Part shown: positions 27,565-36,800 of the stretch, one piece after another | Position numbering within the stretch: the stretch's first letter is position 1 | Layout: each line of letters begins with the position of its first letter | Assembly (NCBI RefSeq): GCF_017874615.1 | Contig: NZ_JAGIKV010000003.1 | Span: forward strand, 310,001-374,000 | Reading direction: 5' to 3' | Length of the DNA: 64,000 nt | DNA from: Paenibacillus xylanexedens | GTDB lineage: Bacteria; Bacillota; Bacilli; Paenibacillales; Paenibacillaceae | The notes under the pieces: generated by a model | Seen by the model: only the letters and a program-made list of their open reading frames with translations | Databases searched by the model: none | Told to the model about the DNA's origin: nothing | Position numbers and translations under genes: made by a program

Positions 27565-27687
27565 CATTTCGTATAACCTCGCAGGCCGAAAGTGTACATA
27601 GGGCGAGGGTCTCTACGGGAAGCCTATACTTCCTAACTACGATGCCAAGGAATCAATGTATTCCTTGCTCGTAGTTAGGATTTTTTG
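27565..27687 (+). ncRNA. Purine-type riboswitch (guanine-like, variant) with terminator
   Basis: The leader folds like a purine aptamer. P1 is TCGTA (27569-27573) with TACGA (27638-27642). P2 is CCTCGC (27577-27582) with GCGAGG (27603-27608). P3 is GGAAG (27618-27622) with CTTCC (27629-27633). Junction J1/2 TATAAC, J2/3 GTCTCTAC and J3/1 AACTA carry the conserved bases, with C at the specificity position 74, as in guanine binders. Loop L2 is about 20 nt instead of 7. ATAGG in L2 (27598-27602) is complementary to CCTAT in L3 (27623-27627), matching the kissing loops. TCCTAACTACGA (27631-27642) then pairs with TCGTAGTTAGGA (27669-27680) before six T. P1 and the terminator share a strand, so ligand binding should prevent termination, as in the pbuE ON switch. 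Confidence 0.78.
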
Positions 27688-27765
27688 CATTTAGATGGTG
27701 TCTGTGACCTTGGCATGAACCAACATGCGGGCGTATTTTTCTTATCATCAGGAGGTTTATTCACA

Positions 27766-28719
27766 ATGAAATATTATCTGTCCGTTCTCGCGGGAGCGAT
27801 GAGCTATGGCATATTATCCACGATTGTGGTTCTGGCGTACGGCGAAGGGTATAAACTTGGAGAGGTTGTGGGAGCACAGCTGATCACGGGTTTTCTTCTA
27901 TCCTGGATGCTGGCGCTATACACAAAATTTAGAACAAAACGTAAGTCGCAGGCAAATGGCAAAGCATCAGGAGCCGTGGCACAGGTATTCAAGCGGTTGA
28001 CGTGGAAACAACGTCTGATATTGATGGCTGCTGGAACACCAACGGTAATTACAGGTCTCGTGTATTATCAGTCTTTGCGTTACATTCCGGCTTCACTTGC
28101 CATTATCCTGTTGTTCCAGTTCACTTGGATTAGTGTATTGATTCAGGCGATAAGCAAACGTCAACGTCCAGACAAAGTCACATTCCTGACGTTGATCATT
28201 CTGTTCGGCGGAACTTTGCTGGCAGCCGGTTTCCTGGAACAGGGACTGGGTGAGTTCAACGGTCTGGGTATTGCACTTGGATTAATGGCAGCCGTAAGTT
28301 ATTCCCTGTTTGTATTGTTCAGCGGCAAAGCGGTTCCTTCAGCACATCCAGCCTTCCGCAGTGCGTGGATGGTTACAGGCGGATTGATCCTGCTGTGCAT
28401 TTTGTTCCCACCGACATTCCTCTTTAACGGATTGATCTGGAGCCAGTTGCTTGTATTTGGATTGCTGCTTGGATTCTTTGGGGCATTCATTCCACCAGTA
28501 CTGTTCGCTATCGGCGTTCCGCATATTGGTGGTGACATGGCCGGAATCCTGGGTGCAGTGGAGCTTCCAATTGCAGTTTTGTTATCCTCAATCGTGCTCC
28601 ATGAGCATGTCAGCGGATTGCAATGGTTCGGAGTTATTATTGTACTCATTGGTGTAGCCCTGCCAGAGTTATATAAATTACGCATGAGACGAAGTCGGAA
28701 TACACCGATCTATTCCTGA
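27766..28719 (+). CDS. EamA/DMT-family transporter under riboswitch control
   Basis: About 317 residues and ten transmembrane helices in two EamA-type halves (MKYYLSVLAGAMSYGILSTIVVLAYG; LILMAAGTPTVITGLVYYQSLRYIPASLAIILLFQFTWISVLI; LGAVELPIAVLLSSIVLHEHVSGLQWFGVIIVLIGVAL). The ATG at 27766 follows AGGAGG; the frame is open further upstream but that part belongs to the leader. Members of this superfamily are mostly exporters of metabolites. The purine-type ON switch in the leader suggests export of a purine, nucleoside or related compound when it accumulates. Confidence 0.88.
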   Translation: MKYYLSVLAGAMSYGILSTIVVLAYGEGYKLGEVVGAQLITGFLLSWMLALYTKFRTKRKSQANGKASGAVAQVFKRLTWKQRLILMAAGTPTVITGLVYYQSLRYIPASLAIILLFQFTWISVLIQAISKRQRPDKVTFLTLIILFGGTLLAAGFLEQGLGEFNGLGIALGLMAAVSYSLFVLFSGKAVPSAHPAFRSAWMVTGGLILLCILFPPTFLFNGLIWSQLLVFGLLLGFFGAFIPPVLFAIGVPHIGGDMAGILGAVELPIAVLLSSIVLHEHVSGLQWFGVIIVLIGVALPELYKLRMRRSRNTPIYS

Positions 28720-28770
28720 GTTATACAAAAAGGGATATTGCAAAGCATGAACGGGAATACCCGTAGATAA

Positions 28771-28791
28771 GCCTGAGAAATCAGGCTTTTT
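28771..28791 (+). terminator. Terminator after the exporter
   Basis: GCCTGA-GAAA-TCAGGC followed by TTTTT. Confidence 0.8.
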
Positions 28792-28805
28792 CTATTGAAA
28801 TATTG

Positions 28806-28996
28806 TATATAAATTGAACTAACATTTACACAAAACGGAGAGGACAGAAATAACCTGAAGAAGCGAAGCGTGCGCCTTTATTCCCGGATTTTACCCTTTG
28901 AAAAAGGAAATCAAAAAATCTGGGGATAACAGCGATCGGAAGGTTGTTCTGTCATCGGAGTGTCCAGTGTAAATATTCTTTAGTTCCACTTATATA
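28806..28996 (+). repeat. Structured intergenic repeat, copy 2 (191 bp)
   Basis: The terminal inverted repeat runs from TATATAAATTGAACTAACA to the complement of TTAGTTCCACTTATATA, with ATTTACAC/GTGTAAAT next inside. GACAGAA-ATAACC pairs with GGTTGTTCTGTC, and CCGGATTTT with AAAATCTGG around a CCTTT-GAAA-AAGG tip. About 118 bases separate it from the cupredoxin start codon. Very similar to copy 3. Confidence 0.9.
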
Positions 28997-29113
28997 GCTC
29001 GACCGCAATAGCCCAGAGGGGTCATTTTCATTGTCATGCGAATCAGGTATGCTTAAAGAATACATCCGTCTGTTGATTGAATATTGATGGGACATCGAAT
29101 GAGGAGTGTTTAT

Positions 29114-29539
29114 ATGAAAAGCTGGTTTGGAAAAACATGGCCTTGGTTAACGCTGGGTCTGACCGTTGTTGTACTGCTTGGATCATTTTTGGTTTATTTT
29201 ATGGGCAAAGACGTATCCCCCGGATCGGGAAGTGCAGTAACAGCACAAGCCGAGACTCCGGAGGATTTGAAGGGATATGAAGTCATTGATGTGGACGTGA
29301 GCAACGATGGTTTTGGACCAGATGTTATCGAGGTGAAGGCTGGCGTACCGACCAAAATCAACTTTATTCTGACCCGGTCGGTGACACATGTCAAATCAGT
29401 CGGATCACAAAAGCTTGGCATGGATCTATACATGCAAAAGGGACCCAATTATTATACGGTCGACAAAGATCTGCCCAAGGGAGAATATGAGATCCATTGC
29501 GGCATGTACATGATATATGCAACGATTAAGGTCGTATAA
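29114..29539 (+). CDS. Membrane-anchored cupredoxin-domain protein
   Basis: The 141-residue protein starts at ATG 29114 behind GAGGAG. An N-terminal transmembrane anchor (PWLTLGLTVVVLLGSFLVYFMG) leads to an extracellular cupredoxin-like domain (about 55-141: VIEVKAGVPTKINFILTRSVTHVKSV, then YEIHCGMYMIYATIKVV). The late HCGMxM cluster with an upstream His offers copper ligands, as in cupredoxin_1 proteins. It may bind or deliver copper on the outer face of the membrane; no oxidase or copper genes are adjacent. Confidence 0.8.
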   Translation: MKSWFGKTWPWLTLGLTVVVLLGSFLVYFMGKDVSPGSGSAVTAQAETPEDLKGYEVIDVDVSNDGFGPDVIEVKAGVPTKINFILTRSVTHVKSVGSQKLGMDLYMQKGPNYYTVDKDLPKGEYEIHCGMYMIYATIKVV

Positions 29540-29543
29540 GCAG

Positions 29544-29586
29544 AAGGAGCAAAGTTTCGGGTCACCGAGCTTTGCTCCTTTTTTTG
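29544..29586 (+). terminator. Terminator after the cupredoxin gene
   Basis: AAGGAGCAAAG pairs with CTTTGCTCCTT, with an inner CGG/CCG step, then a T run. Confidence 0.85.
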
Positions 29587-29636
29587 GTGCGTGATATCAT
29601 GAGGAAGTGGGTAAAATCGATCAGGAGGTGGCGAAA

Positions 29637-30659
29637 ATGAAAGCGCTATTTATTGGAGGGACAGGCACCATCAGTACGGCCATTACGGAGATGCTTGCAC
29701 AGCAAGGCTGTGAACTGTATATAATTAATCGCGGCAATCATAACGATGACTTACCTAGTGAGGTCAACATACTTCAAGCGGATATTAATGACGAGGCACG
29801 TGTAGCGGAACTGATAGCTGATCTGGAATTTGATGTTGTGGCGGATTTTATCGCTTTTGTACCGTCTCAATTGGAGCGAGATTACCGTTTGTTCAAGGAT
29901 AAAACCAAGCAGTTTATTTTTATAAGTTCAGCATCGGCGTATCAGACACCTTTGGCTGATTACCGGATCACGGAAGGGACGCCCTTATCGAATCCATATT
30001 GGGAGTATTCTCGCAACAAGATTGCCTGTGAAGACTATCTGATGAAACAATACCGCGAGCATGGGTTTCCTGTGACCATCGTGCGTCCGAGCCATACGTA
30101 TGGCGACAAATCGGTACCTCTCGGTGTTCATGGTGCTCAAGGCAGCTGGCAGGTTCTCAAGCGTATCCGTGAAGGCAAACCCGTTATCATCCATGGAGAT
30201 GGCACCTCACTGTGGACCATTACGCACAATACTGATTTTGCCAAAGGGTTTATCGGGCTTATGGGTAATATCCATGCCATTGGTGAATCGGTACATATCA
30301 CCTCGGACGAATCCGTCACCTGGAATCAGATTCATGAGATTATAGCCGGCGTGTTGGGCGTTAAGCTTCATGCGGTACATGTACCCTCCGAGTTCTTGGC
30401 AGCATGCAGTGATCAGGATCTTCGCGGCGGATTGCTGGGTGACAAAGCCAATACCGTTGTGTTTGACAACAGTAAGCTGAAACGGCTTGTTCCGGAATTT
30501 GTAGCAACGACAAGAGCCGATCAGGGCATTCGACGTACGATTGAGCACATTCTGGCGCATCCTGAATTACAGAACGAAGATCCGGAATTTGATGTATGGT
30601 GTGACAAGGTCGTTGGCGCATTGGACGAAGCGTTATTAAAGATCAGAGATGAGAAATGA
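29637..30659 (+). CDS. NAD-dependent epimerase/SDR-type protein
   Basis: A 340-residue extended/atypical SDR protein. The start ATG at 29637 has AGGAGG eight bases upstream. The nucleotide loop is FIGGTGTISTAI (6-17), the acidic residue region LQADINDEARV follows, and the active-site pattern is FISSASAYQTP ... YWEYSRNK (YxxxK). The C-terminal half (VHITSDESVTWNQIHEIIAGVLGV) resembles NAD-dependent epimerases/dehydratases and chloroplast CSP41-like proteins. The substrate is unknown. No pathway partners are adjacent. Confidence 0.85.
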   Translation: MKALFIGGTGTISTAITEMLAQQGCELYIINRGNHNDDLPSEVNILQADINDEARVAELIADLEFDVVADFIAFVPSQLERDYRLFKDKTKQFIFISSASAYQTPLADYRITEGTPLSNPYWEYSRNKIACEDYLMKQYREHGFPVTIVRPSHTYGDKSVPLGVHGAQGSWQVLKRIREGKPVIIHGDGTSLWTITHNTDFAKGFIGLMGNIHAIGESVHITSDESVTWNQIHEIIAGVLGVKLHAVHVPSEFLAACSDQDLRGGLLGDKANTVVFDNSKLKRLVPEFVATTRADQGIRRTIEHILAHPELQNEDPEFDVWCDKVVGALDEALLKIRDEK

Positions 30660-30684
30660 GAAGTAAGGCGTTCATGATCAAGTG

Positions 30685-30713
30685 TTTACATTCATGCGCT
30701 TAATCGTTATAAT
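30685..30713 (+). promoter_or_regulatory. Promoter upstream of the attenuator of the giant SLH gene
   Basis: TTTACA (30685-30690) and TATAAT (30708-30713) have a 17-base spacer; transcription should start near 30720, before the terminator hairpin at 30738. Confidence 0.65.
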
Positions 30714-30737
30714 CAAGAAAAAATGACACTTGTTAGG

Positions 30738-30790
30738 GGAGGCACCCCAACTTAGGACATCGTTCCTTTGTTGGGGTGCCTCCTTTTTTT
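30738..30790 (+). terminator. Perfect 14-bp terminator inside the leader of the SLH gene
   Basis: GGAGGCACCCCAAC (30738-30751) pairs perfectly with GTTGGGGTGCCTCC (30770-30783), followed by seven T. Only 24 bases remain to the TTG start, so the gene has no room for its own promoter after it. It may be an attenuator, or simply the SDR gene terminator with read-through. Confidence 0.85.
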
Positions 30791-30814
30791 GTGTTTCAAA
30801 AAGGAGAGTAGACG

Positions 30815-33800
30815 TTGAAGAAATCAGGAAAACGTGTGAAAAAACAAGCGGAACAGTTAACCAAAGTGGTGCTGGCATTTGCGTTATTATCACCTCAAGC
30901 CCTGTTGCTTGAATGGGGTGCAGCCACGGTAATGGCTGAAACGGTTGAAACAATCGGGATTGTATCCGATACGTCCAGCATGAAGGCTGTACAGTCATCC
31001 AAGGTGAAAGTAGAGATGAACAGTGACGGTAAATACAGAATTGTATTACTACCAAACACAAATGTATTTTACGGTGGTGATACAGGGAATGTATCTACGA
31101 TTATCGACCACAACGGATCTCCCGTGAACTTCAAAACATTGCCGCTGAATTATTACCGAATTAACAATAATGTGATTGAAATGTCCCGGCAAAAGGACAA
31201 TGTCGAATATATTTTGCGTGTATCTATCGTTAATGCTACCTCACAAGGTGGATACATGAAGGTTGAACTGGAAGCCATCAACCGTAGTGGATCGGCACTG
31301 AATTTGGGTGGAACATTTTATTGGGATACGATGGTGAATGGGAATGATGCTTCTCCGTTTGAAGTCATCGAGAATGGATGGCGTAATTACAGCGGCGGCG
31401 TTCAGGTCACGGCTTTTTATGCGAATACGTACAATGTTGTGAATGCAGATCGCATATACATGGGACAGTACAGTGGTCCGGACAATGCGCAGCTAACAGG
31501 GGGTTCTTCACCTTCGTCATTCACTCCAGGCCAGACCGTTACGGCTAGTGATACAGCCGCGCAATTCTGGTGGAATGCCAAAGCAACAGCGAATCAGGCT
31601 TCACGCAAATTTTCAACGATTGTGGGAATCGGCCCTCAGAACGTTCCGCCTTCATTTACACTAACGGCTCCTTCTTCGGGGCAAACGTATTACAAAGGCG
31701 AGCAACTTCAGATCTCTGGTACAACGCGAGATACGGATGTAGGCGACTTGTTGACCGTGAAATGGTCCATTGATGGTGGGTCGGAGAACATTCTGACCCA
31801 GATGACCGCGACGGGTTCCAATCAGTCTTTCAACACCAATTACACGTTGCCTGATACCCTGCCAGATGGTACGCACACGTTGCAAGTATGGGTCATGGAT
31901 GACAAAGGTGGGGTGTCCTCAGCAGGAACCGTTAACTTTACAGTAAGAAGTTTTGTTGTGCCCGGAACGCCGACATATACATTGATTAATTCTAATAACT
32001 TGACGGTAAATTGGGAAAAGAAGGCGAATGATGCATCCGTTACGTATGAACTGAAGAATATGACAACGAATCAGATCGTGGATACAGGTACATCAAACAG
32101 TCGGCAGGTGACTGGACTCACTCCGAATACCAGTTATTCTTTTGCCGTACGTGCCAAAAATTCAAGTGGTTCCTATACGGGTTACTCCAGTCCATCCACC
32201 AAATATACATTGGCGAATCCACCCGCTGCTGCGGCTGTGACACAATCAGGCAACTCAGTTACAGCGAGTTGGAATAATAATAGCAACCCTGCGGGCACCC
32301 AATACAAAACGGAAATACGCAGTCCAGGCGGGCAAGTCCTTGCAGCAGGAACAACAACGTCCACACGTACAGCGTTTGCCCTGACCGGGCTCGCGGACGG
32401 AAAATATGAAGTGTTTGTGGCGGCGCTGAATGGTGAAGGGATACAGACCCCGTATATATCCGCTGGAGAGATGATTAAAGATACGACGGGTCCAACTGCA
32501 CCTGCTGTTACAGTTACTCCATCCTCATGGACCAAGGAAGATGTTCTCATCACGGTTGAAGAAGGAAAGGATGCCTTGAGCGGAACTCAGAAGACTGAAG
32601 TGAAAGTTGGTCCGGCAGGAGAATGGCGTGAATACAGCGCTCCGTTTACCGTAAGCAGTGAAGGCAACACAACTGTTATGGCACGCAGTATTGATGCGTT
32701 TGGTAATACGGGACAGGAAACGGCTGTGACAGCTAGGGTAGATCGGACGGCACCAACGCCACCTGTCATCTCGCTGAATCCGCCCGATTGGACAAAAGCG
32801 GCGGTAATCGTGACATTAACGGAGGGTACGGACGAAGCAAGTGGCATTGGTCTGACACAATATAAGCTTGGAAGTGAGGGAGAATGGATCGACTATAAGG
32901 CTCCTCTTACACTAAGTGAAGAAGGGATAACCGAGATTTACGCACGAAGTGTTGATCGGGCCGCCAATGTCAGTGCTTCCACTTCGGCAACAGCCAGAAT
33001 CGACAAGACTGGGCCTGAGCAACCAACGATTGCGTTAAGTGAAGAGGATTGGACGAATGAGGATGTAACTTTTGCGATAAACAGTGGTGAAGATGCGGGC
33101 AGTGGGCTTGCCAAGAGTCAATATCGACTTAACAAAGAAGGTCCTTGGATCGATTATACGGGCGAAGTGACGGTTACCGATGAGGGAGAAACGATCGTAT
33201 ATGCACGCTCAATTGACCGTGTAGGCAACATAAGCACGTCCGCTCAGGCTACAGTTCGAATTGACAAGACAGCTCCAACCGAGCCGGTGATTCGTTTAAG
33301 TCCTTCTGGATGGAGTAAAGAACATGTGAAATTCACTATCGCTGGAAGTGTGGATGAACAAGCGATATCCTATGAATACAGCATGAATGATGCCCCGTAT
33401 ATGACAGGAAGTAGCGGTACAGTAAGCACAAACGGCGCTACCACCATTCGGGCTAGAGCAAGGGATACTGTTGGCAATGTGAGCAAGGAAGTGAGTCGAA
33501 TCGCCTATGTGGATCAGATGGCTCCAACGATTACATTTGCACCTAACGGACATGCTTGGACGGACATGGATATATCCACTACCATTCAGTATGCCGACGC
33601 CCACTCAGGCATTCAAGAACTGGAACGATTCTATCAAGTTACGAACAGTGCAGATTCACCGGAGCATTGGCTTGAAGCCCGCTCTGACCAGCATAAAATA
33701 TCCATCGAATCGGAAGGTATATGGTACATCCATGCGAAAACCATGGACAGAGCAGGGAATACATATGAGACAACATCCTCACCTTACCATATTCAACGCA

Positions 33801-36800
33801 GGCCCGAGCAACCGAGTCATGTGAGAATGACACAGATCGCTGAGACATCAGCTGAACTTACAGTGGATCTTCCAACGGGGGAAAGGTATACCGATGGATA
33901 TCAGTATGAGATAACGAATAAAACGACAGGACAGTCGTGGACACTGGATTATCCTAACCACAGTATAATCGATCACGCCCTAAGCGGTGGTCAGGTCTAT
34001 GAATATGAAGTTAGAGTGAGAAACCATACCGGAGTAAGTGATGCAGTAAGTGCTCAAGTATTAACTACCCCGGCAGCTCCCGGAACGTTGCACGTTCGAA
34101 AAGTAGATTCACAGCCCAATTTGGCCGAGATTCAATTTGATTCAGTACGAGGAGCAGATGCTTACCGCATCATCGCGACTACTTCGGACGGTGCCACCGT
34201 ATTTGATCAGACGGTATCTGATCCTGGTAGCCTTCCCTATGTCAGCAACCTCGTTCCAGGAACCATTCATAACATCTCGGTAACGGCAATGAATGAAAGT
34301 GGCGCAGGTGGTAGCAGTAGAACTGGATTTCTCACACTGCCGGCAATGCACGGTGAGTTTATGGCCGTTCAAATTCAGGAGCATGATATTTCATTAAAAT
34401 GGGAGACAGTGACTTCTGCAACGTATTATGGTCTTTCACGCGATGGAACAGCCATATATGAAGGAGAACAGATGGAGTATCTGGACTCGGGTCTGGATAG
34501 CGGAACGGAGTACAGCTATACGTTAATTGCCGGAAATGAGACAGGAACAGGACCGTTGGCAGGATTACCTTTGCTCAAGACGTTACCTGGGCAGGTGTCC
34601 GGCTTACAGGTATCAGATGCTTCCACAGCGAGCCTTCGTCTGAATTGGGAAGAAGTACGAGGAGCCGATCGTTATGAGTTATGGTTGAATGGAGAGAAGT
34701 CGGGAACGATTCCTGCTGGAACCCAAGAATGGGTCTTTGCGGGACTGAGTTCAGGAACATCTTATCAACTGGATGTACAAGCAGTGAACGGAAGTGGACA
34801 GGGGATGCGCAGTTCGGTATCAGGAACAACGCTACCGGAGAGCCCTTCGGGACTTCACGTTGTTCAAGTAACTGAACAGGGAGCAATTTTGAGCTGGGAA
34901 CCTGTAGCTGGGGCAACGAAATATCGGGTGGTCATCGATGGACAGAGCCATGAGATATCAGATACACAACTCGCGGTTTACCATCTGTCAAACAGTCGTG
35001 AGTATACCTATGAAGTACAGGCAGGCAATGCTGCCGGGTACGGTGCATCCACCAGTAGTACAATTCTTACGCTACCTAGCAGGCCGGAAGGACTGAATGT
35101 CACATCGACTGGTGAGACAAGTATGGGACTTGCATGGCAAGCTGTAGATACGGCGAATCTCTATATTGTGAAAATCAATGGAACAGAAGTGGGCAGAACA
35201 TCAGAACTGGCCTACACGGTTGAGGGATTATTGCCAGGTACAGAGTACGCTTTGGAAGTTCAGGCTACGAATACTTCTGGTTCAGGTGAGACAGCGCAGC
35301 TCATCCGATTGTCCAAACCTGTGTCGCCTGCCGAAGTACTTGTTGATTCAGGAGTACATTATGCAAAAGTTTCCTGGTCTCTCGTGGAAGGTGCCGCTGA
35401 ATACGTGATTGAGCAGCATGGCAAGGAGATCTATAGAGGAATGGAGAATGAAGCAACGATTACTGGTCTACAGGATGGGACGAGGCATCGCTATCAACTA
35501 TGGGCGGTCAACAGACAGGGAACTCGTTCTGAAGCGACGGATGTATCTCTGCTGACTTTGCCTGAGAAACCCGTTAAGGTTGCAGTATATGATGTGGCAA
35601 AAAACAGCCTAGGTCTGGATTTCAGTAACACTGGTGTCCAAGGGGCAGATCATTATGTCATTGAACGGGATGGAAGAGAGATCACTCAGATGGATTCAAG
35701 TGAAACCCAATTCGTAGACAAGGATCTGTCGCCAGGAACAAAATACACTTATGTAATTCGGGCAGTCAATGCGAGTGGAACGAGTGGGCCGCTTAATTTT
35801 AGTGTAATGACTCAAACGTTGCCATTGATTGCAGAAAGTATCACAGTGAAAGCCGGAACACATGCAGTGGATCTGGCTTGGGATGTTGTTCAGGGAGCGG
35901 CTGCATATGAGATTCGTAATCGGGTAACGGGAGATGTACAGAGCGTGTCTGAACCGTCTGTACATCTCAATAGCATGCTGGATGGCACAGCGTATGAATT
36001 CGAAATTGTTGCGATTAATGAAGATGGTCATCGGTCAGAGTCTATTCAGATTCAAGTTTTAACGAAACCCATATCACCTCAGACGGCAGGCATAACACAC
36101 ATCACAGATAAGACTGCGGTATTGGACCTGACTGGAAGCTCAACACGGGGAGCAGAGCAATTCATCATTATGCGGGATGGTGTTGAAGTCGCTAAGGTTC
36201 CAGCAGATCAAGCTTCATTTGAAGATGATGGACTGACACCAGGAGAGCATTACACGTATACCATCAAAACATCCAATGCAACGGGAGAGAGTGATTCCGG
36301 TTTCGAAGTTCACTTGCGAACGTTGCCTGCGACCATTCATGAACCTTTACATGCAAGCAAGATTGGGGAAAAGGAAGGATTGATATCTTGGCCAAAGGTA
36401 CAAGGTGCGGAGGGATATATCATACGTATCGGAGATCAGATGTTCACCACGATTGAAGAAGGGGATATCACAGAGGTGAGATTAACTCATCTGGAGAGTG
36501 CAACCCGATATGATCAGGTACAGATTATTCCTTATAATACGGCTGGTTCAGGAAGCCCAATGACCGTGATTCCTTTTTACACCTTACCTCATGTTGATTC
36601 ACTGGAAATGAAGATATATCCGGAGACAGATCATGCGAAACTGGAATGGGACTTCCCTTATGGGAACGAAACTTTCGTTGTATTGCTGGAGGGTACTGAA
36701 GTATACCGAGGCACACAAAAAGAGTTTATCGTTGATCAACTGGATGCAGGCAAACAGTACTCGATTGAAATCTACACAGAGAATGATCAGGGAGATGCAT

